Origin: Massilia sp. Root335
GTDB taxonomy: Bacteria > Pseudomonadota > Gammaproteobacteria > Burkholderiales > Burkholderiaceae_D
Assembly (NCBI RefSeq): GCF_001425685.1
Contig: NZ_LMCY01000008.1
Span: 385,803 to 430,305, forward strand
Direction of reading: 5' to 3'
DNA length: 44,503 bases
Part shown: positions 16,573 to 24,831 of the stretch, one piece after another
How the letters are laid out: each line of letters starts with the position of its first letter
Numbering within the stretch: the first letter of the stretch is position 1
Translations under genes and position numbers: made by a program
The notes under the pieces: model-generated
Told to the model about the DNA's origin: nothing
Seen by the model: the letters and a program-made list of their open reading frames with translations, nothing else
The model's database searches: none

Positions 16573-17427
16573 TCAGATCGGCGCGCCGAAGCGCCCGGCC
16601 TGGTAATCGGCGATCGCCTGCTGGATTTCCGCACGCGTATTCATCACGAACGGCCCGTGCGCCACGACCGGTTCGCGGATCGGCTCGGCATGGCCCAGCA
16701 ACAGCAGGCTGTTGCGGTCGGCCAGGATCTCGATCTCGTCGCCCTGCGGTTCGAACTCGGCCAGGTGGCAGGCGCTGACCGTCTCCGGCATGCACTGGAT
16801 CACGCCGCGCACGACGTACAGGAACACATTCCGGTCGAGCAGGCCGTCCACGTGCAGGCGCGCACCCGCCTTCATCTCCACCGTGCACAGCGCCACGCCC
16901 GTCAGCGATTCGACCGGGCCCGTCACGCCGCCAACCGTTCCCGACACGAGGTGCACGCGCACGCCGTCGCCCTTGTCCACGACCGGAATCCCGTCGGCCT
17001 GCAATCCCACGTAGCGCGGCGCCGTCATCTTGAGCGCGGGCGGCAGGTTGACCCACAGCTGCAGGATCTCCAGGCCGCCGCCGCGCTCCATGAATTCGCG
17101 CGGCGACACTTCCGCGTGCACGATGCCGCGGCCGGCCGTCATCCATTGCACGCCGCCCGGGCCGATCACGCTCTCGTGGCCGGCGCTGTCGCGGTGGGCC
17201 AGCAGCCCGTCGAGGATGAAGGTGACGGTCTCGAAGCCGCGGTGCGGATGCGGCCCGAACGGCAGGCCGCGGTTGTGCGGCGGGTAGACCTGCGGTCCGT
17301 GGTGGTTGAGGAACAGGAAGGGATCGATCTGGTCGAGATGCGGCCCCGGCACGGGGCGCCGGGTGATCAGGTCGCCGATGTCGTCGCGCAGCGCGGCATG
17401 CACGCGCCGGATGATCTTGTGGGCCAT
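16573..17427 (-). CDS. Pirin family protein
   Basis: Bicupin protein of 284 residues in the YhaK/pirin family; some members have quercetinase activity, others redox-sensing roles. The N-terminal cupin carries the metal-binding pattern PHPHRGFETVTFILDG (about residues 56-70), with a later His/Glu pair in GRGIVHAEVSP. The start at 17427 follows GGAGAAACGAGC. A very long open frame running on to 19167 only shadows the M20 gene on the other strand. Monocistronic and divergent from the M20 dipeptidase gene with 111 nt between starts. Confidence 0.9.
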   Translation of the reverse strand: MAHKIIRRVHAALRDDIGDLITRRPVPGPHLDQIDPFLFLNHHGPQVYPPHNRGLPFGPHPHRGFETVTFILDGLLAHRDSAGHESVIGPGGVQWMTAGRGIVHAEVSPREFMERGGGLEILQLWVNLPPALKMTAPRYVGLQADGIPVVDKGDGVRVHLVSGTVGGVTGPVESLTGVALCTVEMKAGARLHVDGLLDRNVFLYVVRGVIQCMPETVSACHLAEFEPQGDEIEILADRNSLLLLGHAEPIREPVVAHGPFVMNTRAEIQQAIADYQAGRFGAPI

Positions 17428-17538
17428 GCTCGTTTCTCCGCTTCTCCGATGGTTCGAACCAATACGATACCCCATCGCACGCACTTCCCGCATCCCTGCT
17501 AGACTCGTTGCGCTTTTGCAATCATGGAGACGATAACG

Positions 17539-19074
17539 ATGAATACGAAAACATGCGCACGCAACCTGGCCGCGGCCATCAGCCTGGCCTGGGCGGCAAG
17601 CGCGATGGGGGCGCCGACCGCGACCCCGGCCGTGCCCGGCGACGCCGCGATCAAGGCGGCCAAGCATGCCGTCACGGCCTATCGCGACGACGTGGTCGAC
17701 ACGCTGTCCAGGCTCGTCAGCTACAACACGGTGGCCGACAAGGCCATCCCGTGCGAACGCAATCCGCGCCACATCGCGTTCAAGGCCTACCTGAAGCAGG
17801 AAGCGGAGCGGCTGGGGCTGGACTTTACCGATTACGGCTGCGTGGCCGTCGTCGGCCTGGGCAAGGGCAGCGAGCGCGTGGGCCTCGTGGCGCACGGCGA
17901 CGTGCAGCCCGTCGATGCGAGCAAGTGGAAGAAGTCGCCGTTCGAACTGGACGCCACGAGCGAACCGGGCCGCCTGCTGGCGCGCGGCGCCGAGGACGAT
18001 AAAGGCCCCATCGCCACCGCGCTGTACGCGATGAAGTCGCTGAAGGACCTGCAGGTGCCGCTGTCCAAGCGCATCGAGCTGTACGTCTACATGGCCGAGG
18101 AATCGGACTGGGGCCCGCTGGAAGCCTTCATCAAGGGGTACACGCTGCCGCAGATGAACATCACGCTCGACGCCGAATACCCGGCCGTCACGGCGGAGAA
18201 GGGGTATGGCACGCTGGCCGTCACGATGCCGAAAACGGCCGCCGCGCCGCCCGCGGGCACGCCCTTCGTGAAGGAATTCCGCGGCGGGTTCTTCGGCAGC
18301 CAGATTCCCGAGGACGCGCAGGCCCTCGTCGCCGACGCGACGCCGGCACTGGAGGCGCAGATCCGCGCGCGTGCCGGCAAGCAGGTCGGCATGCATTACC
18401 AGTTCGAATGGAAGGGCAAGGACCTGCTCGTCACGGCCAAGGGCCTGTCGGCGCACTCGTCCAAGCCGGAAGACGGCGTCAACGCCATCAGCATGCTGGC
18501 CGACGCGCTGGCCGTGCAGCCGTGGCCGGACACGACGGCAGGCGCCCTGGTGAACTTCCTCAACGAGATGGTGGGCACCGGCTACTTCGGCGAAAAATTC
18601 GGCAGCATCGCCTACCGCGACGCCTTCATGGGCCCGATGACGTTCGCGCCGACGGTGATCCGCCAGCACGACGACGGCGGCATCGAACTGTCGATCAACA
18701 TCCGCCGTCCGCAGGGCAAGACCAAGGAGCAGCTGACCAACGAGATCAATGCCGCGCTGGCGCAATGGCAGGGTGCGCACGTGCAACTGGCGAACATCTC
18801 GGCGCAGATCGGCGACCCGTGGATGCAGAAGGATGCGCCCCAGCTGCCGGTGCTGATGAAGACGTTCGCGTACTTCACGGGCATCAAGGACCCGAAGCCG
18901 GTCGCCATCGGCGGCGGCACCAATTCGCGCCTGTTCCCGCACGCCGTCAGCTTCGGCCCCGCGATGCCGCACACGGTCTATACGGGCCATTCGGAACACG
19001 AGTTCATCACCACCAAGCAATTGCTTCTGAACCTCGAGATGTACACGGCCGTGCTGGCCGAGCTGGCCAAGTAA
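17539..19074 (+). CDS. Secreted M20-family zinc dipeptidase (PepV/Sapep-like)
   Basis: Di-zinc exopeptidase of 511 residues with an N-terminal signal peptide (cleavage near MGA-P, residue 25), so periplasmic. The metal site is readable: His119 and Asp121 in VAHGDVQP, Asp154 in GAEDDKGP, the Glu187-Glu188 pair in MAEESDWG and the C-terminal His in GHSEHEFI. The insert RPQGKTKEQLTNEINAAL fits the lid domain of PepV-type dipeptidases. An upstream ATG at 17524 overlaps the ribosome site, so 17539 (GGAGACGATAACG before it) is preferred. A strong hairpin terminator follows. Confidence 0.9.
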   Translation: MNTKTCARNLAAAISLAWAASAMGAPTATPAVPGDAAIKAAKHAVTAYRDDVVDTLSRLVSYNTVADKAIPCERNPRHIAFKAYLKQEAERLGLDFTDYGCVAVVGLGKGSERVGLVAHGDVQPVDASKWKKSPFELDATSEPGRLLARGAEDDKGPIATALYAMKSLKDLQVPLSKRIELYVYMAEESDWGPLEAFIKGYTLPQMNITLDAEYPAVTAEKGYGTLAVTMPKTAAAPPAGTPFVKEFRGGFFGSQIPEDAQALVADATPALEAQIRARAGKQVGMHYQFEWKGKDLLVTAKGLSAHSSKPEDGVNAISMLADALAVQPWPDTTAGALVNFLNEMVGTGYFGEKFGSIAYRDAFMGPMTFAPTVIRQHDDGGIELSINIRRPQGKTKEQLTNEINAALAQWQGAHVQLANISAQIGDPWMQKDAPQLPVLMKTFAYFTGIKDPKPVAIGGGTNSRLFPHAVSFGPAMPHTVYTGHSEHEFITTKQLLLNLEMYTAVLAELAK

Positions 19075-19081
19075 CGCCTCC

Positions 19082-19118
19082 CGCGGGCATGGTCGTTCCA
19101 TGCCCGCGTCCTTCCTTC
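19082..19118 (+). terminator. Terminator hairpin of the dipeptidase gene
   Basis: CGCGGGCATGG (19082-19092) pairs perfectly with CCATGCCCGCG (19098-19108) across TCGTT, followed by pyrimidine-rich TCCTTCCTTC. Eleven-bp stem beginning 8 nt after the stop. Confidence 0.75.
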
Positions 19119-19480
19119 CCACGACACATTTGCCCGCCAGCCCCGCCCGCTCGTGGGGGCGCTTCACGATTTTGGTCGCTCGGCCGTCGTGTAGGTCTCG
19201 GTCTCGCCAAAATGTGTAAATCCTTCCAAAAATTTTGTAGGTTTGAGCCTACATGACGTCCTTCTTCATAGGGAAAAAATGCCTGTCCGGCGGCTTTTCC
19301 CTAGGAGAGACAGCAGACCGCGCCAAGGCCTCCGGACAAGCCTCCGCGCGGCCCGTTGATTGTCGGAAAATCAATTGCTGACTCCGAGAAAATGTGGCGA
19401 AAACGCCATGATAGGATCAAACCTGACCGCGACCGGATGCCCGAAGTCGCGCAAGGAGCAATGCCTGACCTGCCGATGCC
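19119..19480 (+). promoter_or_regulatory. Structured leader/operator region of the gal operon
   Basis: No convincing gene except a 12-codon leader frame at the end. It holds four inverted repeats: TGTAGG-TTTGAG-CCTACA (19236-19253), TAGGGAAAA/TTTTCCCTA with 17 nt between (19269-19303), TTGATT/AATCAA with 7 nt between (19356-19374) and TGGCG-AAAA-CGCCA (19395-19408). The last is followed by TAGGAT (19412-19417), a possible -10. An outer ATTTTGG/CCAAAAT pair spans 19169-19213. The symmetry suggests a LacI-type or other operator plus a folded leader, but no regulator gene is adjacent. Confidence 0.5.
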
Positions 19481-19499
19481 ATGCACAGCCAAGACCTGA
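19461..19499 (+). CDS. Possible 12-codon leader peptide overlapping galT start
   Basis: AAGGAG at 19453-19458 is the best ribosome site near galT, yet it is placed for ATG 19461, which is out of frame with galT. That frame encodes MPDLPMPCTAKT and stops at tandem TGA-TAA, overlapping the galT start at 19481 by 19 nt. galT itself has no visible ribosome site, and an in-frame TGA at 19466 rules out a longer galT. Reinitiation or coupling through this short frame is inferred. Confidence 0.45.
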   Translation: MPDLPMPCTAKT

Positions 19500-20575
19500 T
19501 AAAACCTGACGGAAGACATCTGACGTTGTACAGCAACCGGCCCATCCCGGACGGCATCGTCGCGACCAGTCCCTTCGCCGAGCCGCAGCACGCCAACCCG
19601 CACCTGCGCTGGCATGCGCTGCGCGGCGAGTGGGTCGCGTATGCCGCGTTCCGCCAGAACCGCACGTATCAGCCGCCGCCGCAGTACAACCCGCTGGCGC
19701 CCACGCGCGACCCGGCACACCCGACCGAGATGCCGGCCGGCGACTACGAGATCGCCGTGTTCGACAACCGCTTCCCGTCGCTGGCGCCCGATGCACATGA
19801 ACCGCCCACGCTGACGGTGCCGAGCGCGCCCGCCAACGGGCAGTGCGAGGTCGTCGTGTTCACGCAGGACCCGCAGGCGGCGCTGGGCCGCCTGCCGCTG
19901 GCGCGCATCGAACTGCTGCTGGAAGTGTGGGCCGACCGCACGCGGCGCCTGAAAGGCCGCAACCACATCCAGTACGTGCTGCCGTTCGAGAACCGCGGCG
20001 CCGAAGTGGGCGTCACGCTGCACCATCCGCACGGCCAGATCTACGCCTATCCGTTCGTGCCGCCCGTGCCCGCGCGCCAGCTGGCGCAGGAGCGCGAGTA
20101 CTACCTGCAGCACGCCACCAGCCTCCTCGGCGACATGGCGCGCGACGAAGCGGCGGACGGCAAGCGCGTGCTGTACCAGGACGAGCATGCGATCGCGTTC
20201 GTGCCGGCCTGCGCGCGCTATCCGTACGAGGTGTGGACGATGCCGACCGGCCCTTGCGGCGACTTCGCGGCGCTCACGCCGGTGCAGCGCGCAAGCCTGG
20301 CACGCGCGTTGAAGACGGTGCTGCTCAAGTTCGACTGCCTGTGGGAGCGCCCGTTCCCGTACCTGATGGTGTGGTACCAGGCGCCGACCGACGGCGCCGA
20401 CCACCCCGAGACGCAGCTGCACTGCCAGTTCTATCCGCCGTACCGCACGCGCGACCGCCTGAAATACCTGGCCGGCACGGAGATCGGCGCCGGCATGTTC
20501 GCGATGGACGTGCTGCCCGAGACGACCGCGTACGAATTGCAGCAGGTCGACGTGCGGCTGGAGGACGCGGCATGA
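19481..20575 (+). CDS. galT: Galactose-1-phosphate uridylyltransferase
   Basis: Leloir-pathway enzyme exchanging UMP between UDP-glucose and galactose-1-phosphate; cytoplasmic. It is 364 residues. The catalytic HHPHGQIYAYPF carries the uridylylated His184 in the HPH triad. Other family segments are ALRGEWVAYAAFRQNRTYQP, AVFDNRFPSL, RNHIQYVLPFENRGAEVGVT and HCQFYPP. The Cys-x-x-Cys zinc pair of the E. coli enzyme is absent (the segment is LAPTRDPAHPTEMP), as in many actinobacterial and some proteobacterial GalT proteins. It overlaps the following M24-like gene by 4 nt. Confidence 0.95.
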   Translation: MHSQDLIKPDGRHLTLYSNRPIPDGIVATSPFAEPQHANPHLRWHALRGEWVAYAAFRQNRTYQPPPQYNPLAPTRDPAHPTEMPAGDYEIAVFDNRFPSLAPDAHEPPTLTVPSAPANGQCEVVVFTQDPQAALGRLPLARIELLLEVWADRTRRLKGRNHIQYVLPFENRGAEVGVTLHHPHGQIYAYPFVPPVPARQLAQEREYYLQHATSLLGDMARDEAADGKRVLYQDEHAIAFVPACARYPYEVWTMPTGPCGDFAALTPVQRASLARALKTVLLKFDCLWERPFPYLMVWYQAPTDGADHPETQLHCQFYPPYRTRDRLKYLAGTEIGAGMFAMDVLPETTAYELQQVDVRLEDAA

Positions 20576-21717
20576 GCGCGCTGCCGGACCGCGGCGCCGG
20601 ACGATCGGCCGGCGAGGTCGCGGACAAGCTCGCGCTGCTGCGCGCCGCGCTGGCGCAAACCGGGGCCGGCGCAGTGCGCCTGCGCGGCACCGACTGGTTC
20701 GCGTGGGCGACGGCGGGCGGCGACGCCGCCGTGCTGCAGGGGGCCGACTGCGGCGTGGCCGAGGTGCTCGTCACGCACGACGACGCCGTCGTCCTGACCG
20801 ACGCCATCGAGGCCGAACGCCTGCGCCTGGAACAGGTGCCGCCCGGCTTCACGTTCCACATCGCGCCGTGGGCCGAGACCGAGCTGCGCGAGACCCATGT
20901 GCTGGGCGCGGCCCGCGGCGGCGCCGTGCTGTCCGACCGCCCGCGCAACGGCAACGGCAACGGCAACGCCGAGCAGCCGCTGCCCGCGAGCCTGCGCCTG
21001 CGCCGCATGGTGCTGCAGCCGTCCGAACAGGACCGCTACCGCGCGCTGGGTGCGGAGGCCTCCGCCGCGATGACGGCGACGCTGCGCGCCGCGCGTCCGC
21101 ACTGGACCGAGCTCGACCTCGCGGCCGCGGGCGCGCAGGCGTTGTGGCGGCGCGGCATCCAGCCCGCGCTCGTGCTGGCCGCGGGCAGCAGGCGCCTGCA
21201 GGCGTTCCGCCATCCCGTGCCCACGCGCGAGACGCTCGGCGCGCGCGCGATGCTGGTGTTCTGCGCGCGCCGCCACGGCCTCGTCGCGAGCCTGTCGCGC
21301 GCCGTCGCGTTCGGCGCATTGTCCGTCGACGAGCGCAATGCGGAGGCGGACCTGCTGCAGGTCGAGGCGACGGGCCTGGATGCCGTGCGGCCGGGCCAGT
21401 CGCTGGCCGCCGTCTATCACGCGTTCGATGCCGCCTATCGCCACGCCAACCGGCCGGAGGCGATCCGCGAGCACCATCAGGGCGGCATCGCGGGCTACCA
21501 GGCGCGCGAGATCGTCGCCAGTCCCAGCACCGCGACGGGGATCGAGACGGGCATGGCGTTCGCGTTCAATCCGAGCTTCGCCGGCATGAAAGTGGAAGAC
21601 ACGTTCCTGCTCGGCGCGCATGGGCTGGAAAACCTGACGCTGGACCCGGACTGGCCGGCGACGACAATCCAGGGCCGCGCGCGGCCCGTATGGCTGGAGG
21701 TGGCAGACCATGAATGA
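20572..21717 (+). CDS. Degenerate M24-fold (Xaa-Pro peptidase-like) protein in gal operon
   Basis: A 381-residue protein with creatinase/aminopeptidase-P architecture: N-terminal domain (about 1-130), an Asn-Gly repeat linker (RNGNGNGN, near 124-131) and a pita-bread-like C-terminal domain (about 140-375). The C-terminal motif FRHPVPTRETLGARAMLV matches the family, but where metal ligands are expected it has VFCARRHGLVASLSR, so both Asp ligands are replaced by Cys and Ser. The His stretch EHHQGGIAG and the final Glu in VEDTFLL remain; the penultimate Glu is replaced (FNPSF). Peptidase activity therefore looks unlikely. It overlaps galT by 4 nt and galK by 8 nt, which places it firmly in galactose metabolism. 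Function unknown. Confidence 0.8.
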   Translation: MSALPDRGAGRSAGEVADKLALLRAALAQTGAGAVRLRGTDWFAWATAGGDAAVLQGADCGVAEVLVTHDDAVVLTDAIEAERLRLEQVPPGFTFHIAPWAETELRETHVLGAARGGAVLSDRPRNGNGNGNAEQPLPASLRLRRMVLQPSEQDRYRALGAEASAAMTATLRAARPHWTELDLAAAGAQALWRRGIQPALVLAAGSRRLQAFRHPVPTRETLGARAMLVFCARRHGLVASLSRAVAFGALSVDERNAEADLLQVEATGLDAVRPGQSLAAVYHAFDAAYRHANRPEAIREHHQGGIAGYQAREIVASPSTATGIETGMAFAFNPSFAGMKVEDTFLLGAHGLENLTLDPDWPATTIQGRARPVWLEVADHE

Positions 21718-22825
21718 TCCCGAGACCTTCTTCGGCGGCGCCCCGGAGGCGCACGCGTCGGCACCCGGCCGCGTGAACCTGCTGGGCGAGCACACGGACT
21801 ACAACGACGGCTACATGCTGCCCGTGGCGACGCCGCAGCGGACCGAGGTCGCGCTCGCGCACAGCCACGACGACCAGCACCACCTGTATTCCGGCACGCT
21901 GGACGGCAACGTCACGTTCGCGGCGAAGGGCGGCAGCGCGCCGCAGGGCTTCGGCAGCTATATCGAAGGCTGCATCCGCCTCGTGGAAGCGACGGGCGTC
22001 ACGGTGCCGCCGCTGCGCGTGTTCGTGACGACGACGCTGCCCGTGGGGTCCGGCCTGTCGTCGTCCGCGGCGCTCGAAGTGGCGATGCTGCGCGCGCTGC
22101 GCAACCTGCTCGGCTTCACGCTCGACAACGTGACGCTGGCCAGAATAGCCCAGCGCGCCGAGATCGAATATGCCCGCGTCAACTGCGGCATCATGGACCA
22201 GATGGCGTCCAGCCTGTGCGACGAGCGCAACATGCTGTTCATCGACGCGCGCACGCTGGAGCACCACCTCGTGCCGATGCCACCCGGCACGGAGCTGATC
22301 GTCGTCGACTCCGGCGTGCCGCGCACGCTTGCCGCCAGCAAGTACAACGAGCGCCGCGCCGAATGCGAAGAGGCGTCGCGCAAGCTGGGCGTGCGCGCGC
22401 TGCGCGACGTGACCGACCCGGCGGCGGTCGACACGCTGCCCGAGCCGCTGCGCCGGCGCGCCCGCCACGTCGTGCTCGAAGACCTGCGCGTGCTGGAAGC
22501 GGCGCAGGGCGTGTCGGCCGAACGTTTCGGCGAACTGATGAACGCGTCGCACGACAGCCTGCGCGACGACTACGAGGTGTCGATTCCCGAGCTCGACCAG
22601 CTGGTGGCCGCGCTGCGCGCCGCCCCGGGCGTGCTCGGTGCGCGCCTGACCGGCGCCGGATTCGGCGGCGCGTGCGTGGCGTTGTGCCGCGCCGGAGGTC
22701 AAGAAAAATTCGCAGCAAGACAGGCAGCGGAAACTGCACTCTCCACCTACAACAAAGCTGGACGCCAGGGACGCATCCTGATCCCGGTCCCGACCCAAGG
22801 AAAGGAAAACAATGAGCCAGTTTGA
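21710..22825 (+). CDS. galK: Galactokinase
   Basis: ATP-dependent GHMP kinase producing galactose-1-phosphate for GalT; 371 residues, cytoplasmic. The galactokinase signature PGRVNLLGEHTDYNDGYMLP is at about residues 19-38, the phosphate loop LPVGSGLSSSAALEVA near 110, and motif 3 LTGAGFGGACVAL near 308. CGIMDQMAS contains the catalytic Asp region. It starts within the end of the M24-like gene and ends 14 nt inside the GH2 gene. The region around 22690-22760 is noticeably richer in A (AAGAAAAATTCGC) than the rest of the operon. Confidence 0.96.
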   Translation: MNDPETFFGGAPEAHASAPGRVNLLGEHTDYNDGYMLPVATPQRTEVALAHSHDDQHHLYSGTLDGNVTFAAKGGSAPQGFGSYIEGCIRLVEATGVTVPPLRVFVTTTLPVGSGLSSSAALEVAMLRALRNLLGFTLDNVTLARIAQRAEIEYARVNCGIMDQMASSLCDERNMLFIDARTLEHHLVPMPPGTELIVVDSGVPRTLAASKYNERRAECEEASRKLGVRALRDVTDPAAVDTLPEPLRRRARHVVLEDLRVLEAAQGVSAERFGELMNASHDSLRDDYEVSIPELDQLVAALRAAPGVLGARLTGAGFGGACVALCRAGGQEKFAARQAAETALSTYNKAGRQGRILIPVPTQGKENNEPV

Positions 22826-24620
22826 GTATCCCCGCCCGCAGCTGGTCCGCGACAATTGGATCAACCTGAACGGTAAATGGCGCTTTCGTTTCGACGATGA
22901 GCTGGTCAACAAGATGCCGGAAGGCGTGAAAGGCTGGACCCACGAGATCAATGTCCCGTTCGCACCCGAGACCGAGATGTCCGGCATCCAGGACACGGGC
23001 TTTCACCGCTTCTGCTGGTACGAACGCGACTTCGAGGTGATGCCGTCCGAGAACCGTGTGATCCTGCACTTCGGCGCCATCGATTATTTTTCCCGCGTGT
23101 GGGTCAACGGCCAGCTCGTGGCCGAGCACGAGGGCGGCCACACGCCGTTCCGCGCCGACATCACGCCCGCGTTGAGAGCGGACGGCAAGCAGACCGTGAC
23201 CGTGTTCGTCGAAGACGATCCGGCCGACCTGGCCAAGCCCCGCGGCAAGCAGGACTGGCTGCTGGAACCGCACTCGATCTGGTATCCGCGCACGACCGGC
23301 ATCTGGCAGACCGTGTGGGTCGAGCAGGTGTCGCGCACCTTCATCCAGAACCTGCGCTGGACGCCGCTGTTCGAAACCTTCGAGATCGGTTGCGAAGTCA
23401 TCGCCGGCGGCGACATCCAGGAAGACATGTTTGTCGAGGTTAAGATTTGGCACGGCAAGCAATTGCTGGCGGACGACAACTACAAGCTGCTGGCCGGCGA
23501 GGCGAACCGCAAGATCGCGCTGTCCGACCCCGGCATCGACGATTCGCGCAACGAATTGCTGTGGAGCCCCGAACGCCCGACCCTACTCGACGCCGAGGTG
23601 ATCCTGCGCTGCGGCGACAGGATCGTCGACCACGTGAAGTCGTACACGGCGCTGCGCTCGTTCCACATCAACCGCGACCGCCTGCTGCTCAACGGCCGCC
23701 CGTATCCGCTGCGGCTCGTGCTGGACCAGGGTTACTGGACGGAGTCGTTCCTGACGGCGCCGTCGGACGACCACCTCAAGCGCGACGTCGAACTGGCCAA
23801 GCTGATGGGCTTCAACGGCGTGCGCAAGCACCAGAAGATCGAAGATCCGCGCTATCTGTACTGGGCCGACAAGCTGGGGCTGCTCGTGTGGGAAGAGATG
23901 CCCTCGGCCTACCGCTTCGCGCCGCGCGCGATCACGCGCATGGTCAAGGAATGGACCGAGGCCATCGAGCGCGACTACAGCCACCCATGCATCATCGTGT
24001 GGGTGCCGTTCAACGAATCCTGGGGCGTGCCGAACCTGACACTGACCCAGGCGCACCGCAACGCGGTCGAGGCGCTGTACCACCTGACGCGCACCCTCGA
24101 CTCGACCCGCCCGGTGATCGGCAACGACGGCTGGGAAGCGTCGGCCACCGACATCCTGGGCATCCACGACTACGACTGCAGCCCGGACAAGCTGAAGGCG
24201 CGCTACGAGGTCAGCGACCCGGTGCGCACGCTGTTCGATCAACGCCGTCCCGGCGGACGCATCCTCACGCTGGACGGCTTCCCGCACCGCGGCCAGCCCA
24301 TCGTGCTCACCGAATTCGGCGGCATCGCGTACGACCCGAACGCGACGCCCGAGGACGGCACGTGGGGCTATACCCGTGCCCATACGGCCGAGAGTTATCA
24401 CGCGCTGTACCAACGCCTGCTGAAGGTGGTCAACGAGACCTTCATGTTCAGCGGCTTCTGCTATACCCAGTTCGCCGACACGTTCCAGGAAGCGAACGGC
24501 CTGCTCAACGCGGACCGTACACCCAAGCTGCCGTTCGAGGTGATCAGCGCGGCGACGCGCAACGTCGCCCTCGAACCCAAGGACGTGGAAGAGGAGGGAG
24601 ACATGCCGGGCGCAGCCTGA
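22812..24620 (+). CDS. Glycoside hydrolase family 2 protein, probable beta-galactosidase
   Basis: Retaining exo-glycosidase of 602 residues, without signal peptide, so cytoplasmic. Layout: N-terminal jelly-roll (RPQLVRDNWINLNGKWRF, GFHRFCWYERDF), Ig-like middle domain, and a TIM barrel from about 285. The acid/base is Glu402 in VPFNESWG and the nucleophile Glu501 in VLTEFGGIAY. RKHQKIEDPRYLYWADKLGL is a GH2 barrel hallmark. AAGGAAAGG precedes the ATG. The size resembles beta-glucuronidase-type GH2 proteins, not the 1000-residue LacZ. Position after galT and galK makes a beta-galactoside or galactofuranoside the best substrate guess. Confidence 0.87.
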   Translation: MSQFEYPRPQLVRDNWINLNGKWRFRFDDELVNKMPEGVKGWTHEINVPFAPETEMSGIQDTGFHRFCWYERDFEVMPSENRVILHFGAIDYFSRVWVNGQLVAEHEGGHTPFRADITPALRADGKQTVTVFVEDDPADLAKPRGKQDWLLEPHSIWYPRTTGIWQTVWVEQVSRTFIQNLRWTPLFETFEIGCEVIAGGDIQEDMFVEVKIWHGKQLLADDNYKLLAGEANRKIALSDPGIDDSRNELLWSPERPTLLDAEVILRCGDRIVDHVKSYTALRSFHINRDRLLLNGRPYPLRLVLDQGYWTESFLTAPSDDHLKRDVELAKLMGFNGVRKHQKIEDPRYLYWADKLGLLVWEEMPSAYRFAPRAITRMVKEWTEAIERDYSHPCIIVWVPFNESWGVPNLTLTQAHRNAVEALYHLTRTLDSTRPVIGNDGWEASATDILGIHDYDCSPDKLKARYEVSDPVRTLFDQRRPGGRILTLDGFPHRGQPIVLTEFGGIAYDPNATPEDGTWGYTRAHTAESYHALYQRLLKVVNETFMFSGFCYTQFADTFQEANGLLNADRTPKLPFEVISAATRNVALEPKDVEEEGDMPGAA

Positions 24621-24831
24621 CGTCTTGCGCCGCCCGGCGCGCTCCGAACCCTGTCGCGAGCACGGCACCCGCAGGGCGCCTGCCCCATCGCTGCGCGGTC
24701 ACGCATGGCCGCGCTGATGGACGGACACGCCCGTCCGTGCCGCGCGACCCGCGTTCGCCGGCGCGCCGCGGTGCGGGCGGTCCGGCTTTGCATCGATCAA
24801 CCGACCGCCCTCGGGCGACAAGGAGCCCATC
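24621..24831. other. 211-nt gap after the gal operon
   Basis: No gene is seen. ACGGAC-ACGCCC-GTCCGT (24721-24738) is a 6-bp inverted repeat without T-run. AAGGAG lies upstream of the next ATG. The next gene may be co-transcribed, since no convincing terminator or promoter is visible. Confidence 0.4.

Noticed and set aside
16573..19167. An 864-residue minus-strand open frame
   Set aside because: The first ~580 codons are antisense to the M20 dipeptidase; only the pirin part from 17427 has a ribosome site and family motifs.
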